DNA of 64,000 bases from Pseudodesulfovibrio hydrargyri. GTDB taxonomy: Bacteria; Desulfobacterota; Desulfovibrionia; Desulfovibrionales; Desulfovibrionaceae. The stretch is from NCBI RefSeq assembly GCF_001874525.1, contig NZ_LKAQ01000004.1:186001-250000 (forward strand). The letters run 5' to 3'. The translations under genes were made by a program, and so were the position numbers. Shown piece after piece: positions 9,242 through 17,680 of the stretch. How positions within the stretch are numbered: position 1 is the stretch's first letter; every line of letters begins with the position of its first letter. The notes under the pieces were generated by a model, which saw only the letters and a list, made by a program, of their open reading frames with translations, made no database searches and was not told where the DNA came from.

Positions 9242-10621
9242 CTAGGCCTCCGCTTCCCGTCTTTCCGGTTCCGGCTCGCGGGGATCGAACTCCCGCTTGC
9301 AAAACAACAGTTTTCCCGACCGTTCACGGGGGATGGAATTCACTTCCTCAAAAACAACCTCGTTTTTCTGCCCCATGAACTCTTCCAACCGTCCGACAAG
9401 CCATTGCCGGGCGTCTTCCCCGTATCCCTGTCCGGGGATCACACGCACCAGGAACTTGGTGTAATCCTGCTGGATAATCTGCATTTCGCGGATCATGGAG
9501 TCGTCCTTGACGATCCGGTTGGTGAAGGCCACGCCCGGCACTTTGCGGCCCGAACCGCTGACGAACACCTCGGCGGTCCGGCCCTTGACCGGCGACAATC
9601 TGGGCAGACTGCTGCCGCAGGCGCAGGGGGTCTCGTCCAGGCTGGACAGGTCGCCCGAGGCGTACCGCAGCATGGGCATGCCCACGTTCCACAGGTCGGT
9701 CAGGATGATCTCCCCGCCCCCGATAGCATCGTCGTGTCCCCGGACCTCGACGTGCAGGCCGTAGGCGTTGACGTGCATCCCCTGGTGGGCCCCGCATTCG
9801 GTGGCGATCCGCCCCGCCTCGCGCGAGCCGTACCATTCATGGACCTTCCTGCCGAAGGCCTTCTCGATGGTCGCGCGCGCGTCGTCGGTCAGCGGTTCCG
9901 CCGTGCAGGTGATGGCCGGGACATCGATCTTTATGCCGTGGGCCAGCATGTATTCCGCGAGAATCCGCAGGGGGGTGGGATAGGCCTGGAGCAGGGCCGG
10001 ACGGGTGCGCCGCAGCCTTTCGCAATAGCCCCGCAGGGTCGCGTCATCCAGGGATTCGGTCGTGTAGAAGGCGTTGCGCTGGACCAGGGCGTTCAGGATC
10101 TTTCGTTTCAACGAGACCTTGGCCGGAAAATCCCGGGTCGCGCCCCACAGATACCCGGCCCGCATGCCCGGCATGAAGCCCGTCCAGCGGTCGAAGACCA
10201 TGGTCGCCGCGTGCCGTCTCTGGACCGAATCCCAGTCCATGTAAATCTTCATGGGCGAGGCGGTGGTCCCGCCGGTCGCGGATTCGCGCAGGCTGTCCGG
10301 GGGAAAGCGTCTGTTGACGAGCCGCTCGCCCTGCTCCCGGATGATGTCCTTGGTCAGCAGCGGGAGGCGCCGGAACTCCTCCCAGGTGAGGGCCGCCGGG
10401 TCCAGGTTCAGGTCCCGGAAGACCCCGGCGTAGTAGGCGGTGTTTTGGGCGGCCTCCGAGGCCACGGCCCGTATGCGGCCGAGCTGGTATTCCCGAATCT
10501 CCGGCAGGGAGCCGCCGAGGACCCCGGCGATCTCCCCCATGTACGCATACCGCTTGCTGCCCTCGTACCGGGCATACAGCGGTCCGGTGAGCCTTGAGGC
10601 GATAACATCCATCAACGTCAT
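9242..10621 (-). CDS. CapK/PaaK-like AMP-dependent ligase (copy 2)
   Basis: The 459-residue paralogue of the preceding protein carries the same landmarks: SATGGTTASPMKIY (ATP loop), VHEWYGSREAGRIATECG, CACGSSLPRLSPVKGRTAEVFV. I chose ATG 10621 because GGGAGGG lies 9 bp upstream; a longer frame to 10666 has no such site. The gene stands downstream of four glycosyltransferases on the same strand, with a 48-bp gap to the nearest. Two non-identical adenylating enzymes side by side suggest activation of two acids or a hetero-complex. A thiol acceptor such as CoA or a carrier protein is usual for the family, but no carrier protein gene is seen here. Confidence 0.85.
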   Translation of the reverse strand: MTLMDVIASRLTGPLYARYEGSKRYAYMGEIAGVLGGSLPEIREYQLGRIRAVASEAAQNTAYYAGVFRDLNLDPAALTWEEFRRLPLLTKDIIREQGERLVNRRFPPDSLRESATGGTTASPMKIYMDWDSVQRRHAATMVFDRWTGFMPGMRAGYLWGATRDFPAKVSLKRKILNALVQRNAFYTTESLDDATLRGYCERLRRTRPALLQAYPTPLRILAEYMLAHGIKIDVPAITCTAEPLTDDARATIEKAFGRKVHEWYGSREAGRIATECGAHQGMHVNAYGLHVEVRGHDDAIGGGEIILTDLWNVGMPMLRYASGDLSSLDETPCACGSSLPRLSPVKGRTAEVFVSGSGRKVPGVAFTNRIVKDDSMIREMQIIQQDYTKFLVRVIPGQGYGEDARQWLVGRLEEFMGQKNEVVFEEVNSIPRERSGKLLFCKREFDPREPEPERREAEA

Positions 10622-10669
10622 GGAAACACTCCCTCCCGTCGGCTGACAGGCTCCTTCCGCGCGCAACCG

Positions 10670-11797
10670 CTACGCGGAGCGGGGTCTCAGCAATTCGTCA
10701 TACAATGCCATGTACCGTTCCGTTATCCTTTCCGGATTCTGCTCGGCAAACAGCGTCTCCCGCCTCGCTGCGATCGCCTCGGGGTCGTATTCGCCCCGTG
10801 CCATCATGATAACCGATTCGGCCAGCGCCTGCACGTCGCCCGGCTGAAAAACATATCCGGTTTTCCCGGACTCGATCAATTCCGCGCAGTTGCCCACGTC
10901 GGTGCAGGCCACGGGCAGTCCCGAGGCCATGTATTCCAGGACCGCGCTGGGCTGGCTCTCGAAGTCGGAGCAGAGCACCGCGCCGTCCATGGCCCGCAGG
11001 ATACGCGGCACGTCGGTACGCGACCCCCAGAACACGACCGCGTCCTCCAGCCCCCGGTCGGCGACCAGACTCTTGACCTCCCCGGTGCCGACCCCGTCGC
11101 CCACCAGATGAACGATTGCGTTCGGCACGGCCTCCCGGACCAGGGGCAGGGCCTCGACCAGCAGGTCGAGCCGCTTGATGGGCCGGATGTTGGCTACGGC
11201 AACCACGGCATAGACCTCCGGCGGGATGCCCAGGGCCTCGCGGCACGCGGCCCGGTCCTCCCGCCCGGCCGCGCGGAACCGTTCCGGGTCGATGGCGTTG
11301 GGAACGACCTGGACGCGGGCCGGGTCGGCCCCCTCCTTGTCCGCAGTGGCCTTGGCCACCAGGCTGGAGTTGGCCATGAACAAACGGGGTATCCGGTTGA
11401 CCTGGCGCATGAAAAGCCTCGGCCCCCACCCTTCCCATCGATGGTCGCCGCGCCTGGACGTGGTGATCGCCCTGACGCCCGCAAGGCGGGCGGCCATCAC
11501 ACCGATGTAGGAGGAATCCCGCAGATAGGCGTGGACCACCGAAGGCCGCTGCTCCCTGAACCAGCGGACCAGCCGGACGAACCCCCGCCAGCCGTCCAAT
11601 GTCTTCAGTGTCCGGGTAGCGGGACAGAACGTGGGGCAGCCGTCAAAGGCCTCGAACCAGGGAGAGGATGAGAGTGCACAGAGAATCGGCTCATACCGCG
11701 TCCGGTCCAGGGCGAGAATCAGGTCCACCAACTGTTTTTCCGTTCCGGAATACGGGTTGGGAATCATGTCCGCGACAAATATGATTTTCTCAGCCAT
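10670..11797 (-). CDS. Family 4 glycosyltransferase
   Basis: The 375-residue GT-B retaining glycosyltransferase begins IIFVADMIPNPYSGTEKQLV, has a hinge around VVPNAIDPERF and a nucleotide-sugar site in the C-terminal half (VAVANIRPIKRLDLLVEAL; the EX7E region FESQPSAVLEYMASGLPV). The start ATG 11797 gives an 8-bp ATGGCTGA overlap with the end of the upstream GT2 gene, so coupling is likely. A longer frame to 11845 runs further into that gene and is less plausible. Predicted cytoplasmic, adding a sugar to a lipid-linked or growing polysaccharide. The sugar is not determinable. Confidence 0.88.
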   Translation of the reverse strand: MAEKIIFVADMIPNPYSGTEKQLVDLILALDRTRYEPILCALSSSPWFEAFDGCPTFCPATRTLKTLDGWRGFVRLVRWFREQRPSVVHAYLRDSSYIGVMAARLAGVRAITTSRRGDHRWEGWGPRLFMRQVNRIPRLFMANSSLVAKATADKEGADPARVQVVPNAIDPERFRAAGREDRAACREALGIPPEVYAVVAVANIRPIKRLDLLVEALPLVREAVPNAIVHLVGDGVGTGEVKSLVADRGLEDAVVFWGSRTDVPRILRAMDGAVLCSDFESQPSAVLEYMASGLPVACTDVGNCAELIESGKTGYVFQPGDVQALAESVIMMARGEYDPEAIAARRETLFAEQNPERITERYMALYDELLRPRSA

Positions 11798-12842
11798 GAA
11801 AAAGCCCTTTGCGATTCTTGGGATTACCCACCCGGTCGCCGACAAACAGCTCCCTTAAAAAGCCCATTCCCAGCCCGAAGTGCACGACGAAAAAAATGGC
11901 GGGCAGATAAAGTCCGTAACGCCAGCCGGCCCCGAGGCAGCAGGCCACGGTCTGGATCGCGACCAGCGCGGCGTAGAGCCCGAACCCCGCGCCCGCGGGC
12001 CACAGCGTCCAGGCGGGCAGCAGGCCGGTCAGGACGGCCAGAGCCAGGCCGCAGGCGGCCAGGACCGCCACGGCGAACACGGGCGGGACCAGCGTGTTCG
12101 GGGACAGCGTCTCCGGGTGCTTGCGCCACAGGCGGCAACGCCCCTCGCCGTAGCGGCGCATCTGCCGGTACAGACCGCCGAGGCTGTCGCGGGGATAATA
12201 GAGCACCGTAAGTTCGGGGCTCATGTAGGCCGTGAGTCCCGCCTTTTCCACGCGGTAATTGAACTCCACGTCCTCACAGGCGTCGAACCGCTCGTCCACG
12301 TATCCGACCGTGTCGAAGACCTCCTTGCGGTACATGGCCCCGTTGCTGACCGGGCTGACGAACCCGGCGTGGTCGGAATAGATCAGCGAGTCCCCGCCGT
12401 GGCCTATGCGCGCGGCCCGGGCCAGTGCCACGGCCCGCTGAAAAACGGTGATGCCATCCGGGGCCAGGGGCTGGGCCCGCCCCAAAGCGTCGGCCCCGCT
12501 CTTCTCGAAGGCGGCGGCGATGTCGCGCAGCAGGGTCGCGGACGGGATGGCGCAATGCCCGTCGATGACCACAAAGTAATCCCCGCGCCCGTTTTTGAAG
12601 CCCACGTTGCGGCCCGAGCTGGAGCGCCTGCCGGGGTTGTCCAGGAGCCTGACCATGGAGTGGCGGGCGGCGACTTCCAGGACGGCGTCGCGGGTTCGGT
12701 CCGTGGACCCTCCGTCGCAGACCAGAATCTCGAAGGACGTCTCTGGGTAATCCTGGCGGACCAGCTGGGCCAGGGTCCCACCGATGAAGCGCTCTTCGTT
12801 GTGGACCGGGATGACGACCGTGATGAAGGGCGGAGCATGCAT
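11790..12842 (-). CDS. Family 2 glycosyltransferase with C-terminal membrane segments
   Basis: The 350-residue protein has an N-terminal GT-A domain (VVIPVHNEERFIGGTLAQLV, ILVCDGGSTDRTRD, FVVIDGHCAIPS, FDACEDVEFNYRVEKAG) followed by two to three hydrophobic spans between about 250 and 335 (VFAVAVLAACGLALAVLTGLL and YLPAIFFVVHFGLGMGFL). This layout resembles ExoA-like membrane-attached glucosyltransferases that extend lipid-linked exopolysaccharide repeat units. It ends inside the start of the next gene (8 bp overlap) and starts 2 bp after the stop of the GT4 gene at 12845, so it sits in the middle of one operon. Confidence 0.87.
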   Translation of the reverse strand: MHAPPFITVVIPVHNEERFIGGTLAQLVRQDYPETSFEILVCDGGSTDRTRDAVLEVAARHSMVRLLDNPGRRSSSGRNVGFKNGRGDYFVVIDGHCAIPSATLLRDIAAAFEKSGADALGRAQPLAPDGITVFQRAVALARAARIGHGGDSLIYSDHAGFVSPVSNGAMYRKEVFDTVGYVDERFDACEDVEFNYRVEKAGLTAYMSPELTVLYYPRDSLGGLYRQMRRYGEGRCRLWRKHPETLSPNTLVPPVFAVAVLAACGLALAVLTGLLPAWTLWPAGAGFGLYAALVAIQTVACCLGAGWRYGLYLPAIFFVVHFGLGMGFLRELFVGDRVGNPKNRKGLFHG

Positions 12843-12844
12843 GA

Positions 12845-13987
12845 CTACCGGTCCGCGCTCTTCCCGTTGACCAGGGAGCCGTACAACTCCCGGTACAGTT
12901 CGGCCTGGCGGGGATAGGTGAATTCTCCGGCGACCATGTCCCTCCCGGCGCGCCCCATCCGCCGGCGCAGCTCCCTGTCCCGGCTCAGGGACAGGATGTG
13001 TTCGGCCAGCCCGGCCACGTCGTCCGTCTCGACCAGAAAACCGTTCTCCGCGTCGCGGACCAGTTCCGGCGTGCCGCCCACGGCCGTGGCCACCACGGGC
13101 GTGGCGCAGGCGAACGCCTCCAGGACCACGTTGGGCAGCCCTTCGGTCAGCGACGGCAGGGTGAAAATGTCGGTGGCCTCCATGACCGGGGCCATGTCCG
13201 GCCAGAATCCCGGCAGCAGGAACCGGTCTTCCAGCCCGGCCTTGCGGCAGTCGGCCTCGAGTTCCCCGCGCAAGACGCCTTCGCCGAAGACCGCGAAATA
13301 CACGTTGTCCGCCTGCGGCGCGATCCGCTCCGCCGCCCGGAGCAGCATCCGCTGGTTCTTCTCCGGGCTGAGCCTGCCCGCGGTGGCCACCAGCACGGCG
13401 TCGGCCGGAATGCCCAGACGCGACCGCACGTCGTTTTGCCCCGCTCCTCGCCAGTTGCCGACGTCAATGCAGTTGTGGATCACGGACACCTTGTCGGCCC
13501 GCACCCCGCAGGCCAGGATCTTGCGCCGCTGCCCTTCGGACACGGCGACCACGTGGTCCGCGAGATGCAGGAAGACCTTGTCCAGGAACTCGAAGAAGCG
13601 GATCTTGCGGCTCTCCATGGTCCACCCCCGGGAAACGGCGATGGTCGGGATGCCCAGCCGCCAGCAGGCCAGCCTGCCGAAGATGTTGCCCTTGTGCCCG
13701 TGGGTGACCAGGATGTCGGCCCCGACCGCGCGCAGCATGCCGATGATCCGGGTGATGTTCTTCAGGCTGAACGGGGACATGACCGGCAGGGTCAGGCAGG
13801 TGAGCCCCTGCTCCTCGGCTTTCAGGCGCAGGTCGTTCGGTCGGCCCGGCTCCTCGTAGCAGACCAGGATCATCTCGTAGGCGTCGCCGTCCATGCGCTT
13901 GAAATGCTCGAGAATCTGCCGCTCGGGCCCGCCCAGGAAGTTCGAGTCCCGCAGATGGACGATGGTCACCTTATCCGGCACGGCCAC
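12845..13987 (-). CDS. Family 4 glycosyltransferase
   Basis: A 380-residue GT-B enzyme. Landmarks are an N-terminal VTIVHLRDSNFLGGPERQIL, a middle VSVIHNCIDVGNW, and the donor-site region FTLPSLTEGLPNVVLEAFAC (EX7E-like). The start is GTG 13987, 17 bp inside the 3' end of the upstream GT4 gene, which suggests translational coupling; a second GTG two codons later is possible. The enzyme probably acts on undecaprenyl-linked intermediates at the cytoplasmic face. It is similar in layout but not closely similar in sequence to the two other GT4 enzymes of the operon, so the polymer probably has at least four different linkages. Confidence 0.87.
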   Translation of the reverse strand: MAVPDKVTIVHLRDSNFLGGPERQILEHFKRMDGDAYEMILVCYEEPGRPNDLRLKAEEQGLTCLTLPVMSPFSLKNITRIIGMLRAVGADILVTHGHKGNIFGRLACWRLGIPTIAVSRGWTMESRKIRFFEFLDKVFLHLADHVVAVSEGQRRKILACGVRADKVSVIHNCIDVGNWRGAGQNDVRSRLGIPADAVLVATAGRLSPEKNQRMLLRAAERIAPQADNVYFAVFGEGVLRGELEADCRKAGLEDRFLLPGFWPDMAPVMEATDIFTLPSLTEGLPNVVLEAFACATPVVATAVGGTPELVRDAENGFLVETDDVAGLAEHILSLSRDRELRRRMGRAGRDMVAGEFTYPRQAELYRELYGSLVNGKSADR

Positions 13988-15173
13988 GCTCCGTCGCGGC
14001 GGTCCAGGCCGCGTCCAGGGTTTGCGCGATGGCGTCCCAGCCGTAGGATTCGAGGACCCTTTTCCGGCCCGCGTCGGCCAGGCCGCCGTATGCCCCGCCG
14101 TCCCCGAGCACGTCCGTCACGGCCCGGGCAAAGGCCTGGGGATCGTCCCGGAGCAGGAGGTGCTTCCCGTCGTCCAGGTCCAGCCCCTCGGCGCCCACGC
14201 TGGTGGAGACCACCACCTTGGCCATGGACAGGGCTTCCAGGATCTTCAGGCGCGAACCGCCGCCGATGCGCAGCGGAACCACGTAGACCGAGGCCGCGTC
14301 GATGTATCCCCTGACGTCGTCCACGGTGCCGGTGACCACCACGCCCGGGACCCGCTCCCACTGGGCCTTGAGCCGATCCGGCGGGCGTCGGCCCACCACG
14401 TGGAAGCGGACGTCGGGCACCCGCTCCCGGACCAGGGGGAAGATTTCATCCACGAAATGGGAGACCGCGTCCTGGTTGGGCCGCCAATCCATGGACCCGG
14501 TAAAGACCAGGTTGCCGGGCTCGGGTCCCTTGCCGCCCGGCGTGAAAAAGGTTTCGTCCACCCCGTTGGGAACCACGGAGACCCGCTCCGGCGGGGTGCA
14601 TCGCCGAAAAAAGTCCGCGTCGTTCTCGGACACGCAGACCACCTGGTCGTACAGCCCGGCCACGGCCCGCTCGTAGGCGGCCATCTTCTTCCACTGGGGG
14701 TATATGTAGGCCTTTTTCAGGGGGTTGCGTTCGGTTTCGAAATAGCGGCCCCAGATGTGGGACTCGACGTTGTGGGTGGACAGGACCGAAGGGAACCGGC
14801 CCAGCAGGGAGCGGATGTTTTCGGTGTACGGGGTCCACTCGCAGTGGACCAGGTCGATCCGTTCCCGGTCCGCGATCCCGGCGATGCGCCGGATCATCTC
14901 CGGCGAGTGGTGGCGCGAAACGAGGTAGGGCTTGGAAGAGGCGAGGTTCCCCAACAGCTCCAGATAGAATCGAATCCCGGACTTTCCGGTGAAGGCCTTG
15001 TCCACCGGGTGGCAGCGGATGTTGGGGCAGCCTGGAAGCTCCCGCTCCCCGCCGTGGTAGACGTAGTGGATCAGGTGCTTTTCCTGCATCCTGGACAGGA
15101 GATTGTATGTCCGCAGACGTTTGCCCGTATTGGGCGGGTAGGGAAAATCTTCATCGACGACAAGGACGTTCAT
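13971..15173 (-). CDS. Family 4 glycosyltransferase, resembling the PEP-CTERM/XrtA-associated type
   Basis: The 400-residue protein begins MNVLVVDEDFPYPPNTGKR and then LRTYNLLSRM, a start typical of the sugar transferases found with XrtA exosortases. It continues with STHNVESHIWGRYFETE, VSVVPNGVDETFFTPGG, a TGSMDWRPNQDAV donor-domain start and IGGGSRLKILEALSMAK in place of the EX7E region. The ATG shares one base with the TGA stop of the deacetylase (TGATG), so the two are coupled. An alternative GTG one codon upstream exists. This coupling to an XrtA-type deacetylase supports membership of a PEP-CTERM-linked polysaccharide pathway; assignment to that exact subfamily is inference. Confidence 0.85.
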   Translation of the reverse strand: MNVLVVDEDFPYPPNTGKRLRTYNLLSRMQEKHLIHYVYHGGERELPGCPNIRCHPVDKAFTGKSGIRFYLELLGNLASSKPYLVSRHHSPEMIRRIAGIADRERIDLVHCEWTPYTENIRSLLGRFPSVLSTHNVESHIWGRYFETERNPLKKAYIYPQWKKMAAYERAVAGLYDQVVCVSENDADFFRRCTPPERVSVVPNGVDETFFTPGGKGPEPGNLVFTGSMDWRPNQDAVSHFVDEIFPLVRERVPDVRFHVVGRRPPDRLKAQWERVPGVVVTGTVDDVRGYIDAASVYVVPLRIGGGSRLKILEALSMAKVVVSTSVGAEGLDLDDGKHLLLRDDPQAFARAVTDVLGDGGAYGGLADAGRKRVLESYGWDAIAQTLDAAWTAATERGRAG

Positions 15174-16078
15174 CACGCATTCTCCATTGCCGACGCCCGA
15201 TCGAGCGTCATTGCCGCCAGGACATCCTGTACCGGGGCGAATCGGTACTTGCCAAGTAATTTATGCAATTTCCCCCAGGTACGGCTCAGGTTGACATAAT
15301 GCCTGAAGCGCGATTTGAGCCCGGCCCCGGAGATTCTCGGCTGCCCCGGATCGATCTCCCAGGGATGGAAATAGACCACGCCCGGCATGCCGTCGCCCTC
15401 GTTGATGCGGCGCAGGGCCCTGTCGATCATCGGGAACGGGAGCAGCCGGAAATAGCCCCCGCCGGAGAACGGCAGGTCCAGCTTCCTGCCCAGGAAGCGG
15501 AACGGGTAGGTGGTGATGGGAAATTCCTTGATGGTCCCCTTTTCGCGCTCGACAACGTAGGGAAAGCGCGGGGAGTGGGGGATGCCGTAGACGTCGTGAT
15601 AGATGGGGAAGACGCTGGAATCGTAGGTGAACCCTTCATCGATCAGGATGTCGTAGGCCCACAGGGACTTGTGCGTCACCGAGTAGCTGGGCGCGCGGTA
15701 GCCGTGGACCGCCGTGCCGGCGATGTCCTCGAGCATGGACTTGGCCCGGTGGATGTCCTCCCTGAACGCCTCCTGCCCGATCTCGAAGACCAGTTGGTGG
15801 CCGTAGCCGTGGCAGGCGAGCTCGTGCCCGGCGTCCACGATCCTGCGGATGAGGGCCGGGTCCCGCTCGGCCACCCAGCCCAGCGAAAAAAACGTGCTCT
15901 TGACGCCGAATTCATCAAAGAGATCAAGCACCCTCCGGGTGTTGTCCCCGGCCCTGAACGGGTAGGAGTCCCAGTCCGCCGGGTCGATGACGTTCTTGAA
16001 CGCGCCGACCTGGTAGTAGTCCTCCACGTCCACGGACATCGCGTTGACCAACTGTCCCCTGTCTTCCGGCATCGTCAT
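15173..16078 (-). CDS. XrtA/PEP-CTERM-locus polysaccharide deacetylase
   Basis: This 301-residue NodB-fold (carbohydrate esterase 4) protein has the metal/catalytic motifs MSVDVEDYYQ (Asp pair), HGYGHQLV (ligand histidines), GYRAPSYSV and a C-terminal YFHPWEIDPGQPRI followed by KSRFRHYVNLSRTW. The last two blocks and HDVYGIPHSPRFPYV are hallmarks of the deacetylase subfamily that travels with exosortase XrtA. It would remove N- or O-acetyl groups from an exopolysaccharide. No signal peptide is visible, as is usual for this subfamily. It is the first intact gene of the downstream glycosyltransferase/ligase operon on the minus strand. Confidence 0.9.
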   Translation of the reverse strand: MTMPEDRGQLVNAMSVDVEDYYQVGAFKNVIDPADWDSYPFRAGDNTRRVLDLFDEFGVKSTFFSLGWVAERDPALIRRIVDAGHELACHGYGHQLVFEIGQEAFREDIHRAKSMLEDIAGTAVHGYRAPSYSVTHKSLWAYDILIDEGFTYDSSVFPIYHDVYGIPHSPRFPYVVEREKGTIKEFPITTYPFRFLGRKLDLPFSGGGYFRLLPFPMIDRALRRINEGDGMPGVVYFHPWEIDPGQPRISGAGLKSRFRHYVNLSRTWGKLHKLLGKYRFAPVQDVLAAMTLDRASAMENA

Positions 16079-16102
16079 TACCCTTTCAATACGGTTGTCC
16101 GG

Positions 16103-16345
16103 TCATGAGGCCCGTTTTGCCGCCAGCCCGGCGAACAGCCGCTTCATGCCGTCGGCCGTCTTCCTCACGTCGTAGCGCTCGATGGCGTGGCCTGGCATTC
16201 CCGGAAGACCTGGCCGAGGTCCTCCTCCAGGATTCGGCGCATGGCCCCGACAATCAATGAGCGTTTGGCGAATTGGCGTCATGCCCATATCTTCTTGTCA
16301 AAATCAGCTAGGCCGGACAACTCTGGAAAAGGACACTGCCGACAC
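16103..16345 (-). pseudogene. Frameshifted C-terminal remnant of a glycosyltransferase-like gene
   Basis: Reading leftwards, one frame gives SLIVGAMRRILEEDLGQVFR (about 16250-16191) and then opens into a stop; shifting by one base continues with ERYDVRKTADGMKRLFAGL to a TGA at 16103-16105. Joined, the two pieces look like the ending of a GT4 enzyme (helix with ILEED, then the ERYDV-type tail). A further open stretch towards 16345 reads ELSGLADFDKKIWA. The piece ends 25 bp before the deacetylase, so it was probably the preceding operon gene before the low-GC segment arrived. Identification rests on pattern only; a sequencing error would give the same appearance. Confidence 0.4.
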
Positions 16346-16346
16346 G

Positions 16347-17336
16347 CTACATCGGACAACGGAAACAGACACTTTTCCCCTTCTTCTCGGCTCCATCCCC
16401 TGTATTGTTGAAAATCGCTCTGGACTCCTTGTATATGGCGGAATTCCATATCTCGTTTATCGGCATTTTCCCAAATGAATTCCTCCCATTATTCGCGGTA
16501 TGGCAACAGGGATACACCGTACCGTCCCACTGGACCGCAATGGAAGACCAAAGCCAATAACATGCCCGCTTCCGAATCTTTTTCAACCGAGCTCTCGACT
16601 TGACGACCTTCTCATCGGTGTCCCGCCGGCACCAGTCAGGCAAAACCGTAAAGAAATCAACACCCAGCTCCTCCGCCAACGCCATTGCCTGCGGGAGCTC
16701 CCGCTTGTTGAAGTCGGTTTTCACATACTGCCATTCGATAAGAGGCCAGCGGCTTTTTTTCTCACGCTTGATTCTGGCGAAATTAATGATGTTGCTCTTT
16801 ACAATTTCAAAATTCCCACCCAGGCGAATTTGCCCATACGACTCCTGGGACATGCCGTCCACGGCAAGGATGAGTTTGGTCAGCCCCGCATCAATAAGTT
16901 GTTTCGACATAGCTTCATCTAAAAAATGACAGTTGGTGCTGATCATGCTGGATATGTTATTTTCGGTTAAATGCCGCACCATAGCGGGCAGGTGCTTCCT
17001 ATTCATAAGTGGCTCGCCCCAAATATAGATGGCGGCCTCAAGTAGATACTCTTTGATCGGCTCCACTATCTCGACGAACTCATCCGCGGTCAGCACGCCG
17101 GTCCCGATCTCGGGATGCGCCCCGGTGCGGCACCCCTTGCATTTCAGGTTGCACATCGAGGCGGATTCGATCTTCAACATAAAAGGCAAGCCGCGGACCT
17201 GTTCCCTTTTCAAAGAGAAGTCCGCTAAGCATTTTAAAGCATTAATGCTTTTCTTTACAGTCAGAGATTTCAGGCTGGGTTTCAAGTGGCGTTGGACTTT
17301 GCCCAGAATACTGTAATTTTGATCTATAACTTTCAC
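16347..17336 (-). CDS. Radical SAM/SPASM-domain protein
   Basis: The 329-residue enzyme carries the radical SAM cluster motif CNLKCKGC (CX3CX2C) near residues 62-69, a GEPLMN motif that helps bind S-adenosylmethionine, and a SPASM-like C-terminal region with YPCCHTANNG and a final CFRCPM for auxiliary iron-sulfur clusters. The start is GTG 17336, supported by GAGGA about 8 bp upstream. Base composition is clearly lower in GC than the neighbours, as is that of the next gene. Such enzymes in polysaccharide loci modify sugars, lipids or peptides; the substrate is not evident. It lies directly before a decayed glycosyltransferase remnant. Confidence 0.82.
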   Translation of the reverse strand: MKVIDQNYSILGKVQRHLKPSLKSLTVKKSINALKCLADFSLKREQVRGLPFMLKIESASMCNLKCKGCRTGAHPEIGTGVLTADEFVEIVEPIKEYLLEAAIYIWGEPLMNRKHLPAMVRHLTENNISSMISTNCHFLDEAMSKQLIDAGLTKLILAVDGMSQESYGQIRLGGNFEIVKSNIINFARIKREKKSRWPLIEWQYVKTDFNKRELPQAMALAEELGVDFFTVLPDWCRRDTDEKVVKSRARLKKIRKRACYWLWSSIAVQWDGTVYPCCHTANNGRNSFGKMPINEIWNSAIYKESRAIFNNTGDGAEKKGKSVCFRCPM

Positions 17337-17680
17337 AAGCGTCCTCGCCTACGAATTGAAGAATGTTTTTCCAACATGTTGCGAACTTATAGGCAATTCG
17401 CAGAAATTACAATATCGCTTAAAAAATCTTTTACGCCTTATTCCCGTTCAATATCAATAAAACCCGGCTCAACGGCACAAAGAACGCCGTACCTCATACT
17501 GCATTTTCGGTGAACAGGAGTGCCCCACAATTGTGACAGAAAAGGCGATCTCCGCATGACACGCTCTTCCGGCATCCGGCCACAAGTTGTTTTAGATGAT
17601 GCCGCCTAGCGAATACTCGCTGAAAACATGCGTCAAAAGCGGCTGCCAAACTGCATCATGCCGAAAATTAAACACCAACA
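17337..17680. other. Low-GC intergenic stretch
   Basis: This 344-bp stretch separates the O-antigen ligase and the radical SAM gene on the minus strand. I see no reading frame with family resemblance and no strong terminator. It probably carries the promoter of the radical SAM gene. Confidence 0.5.
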
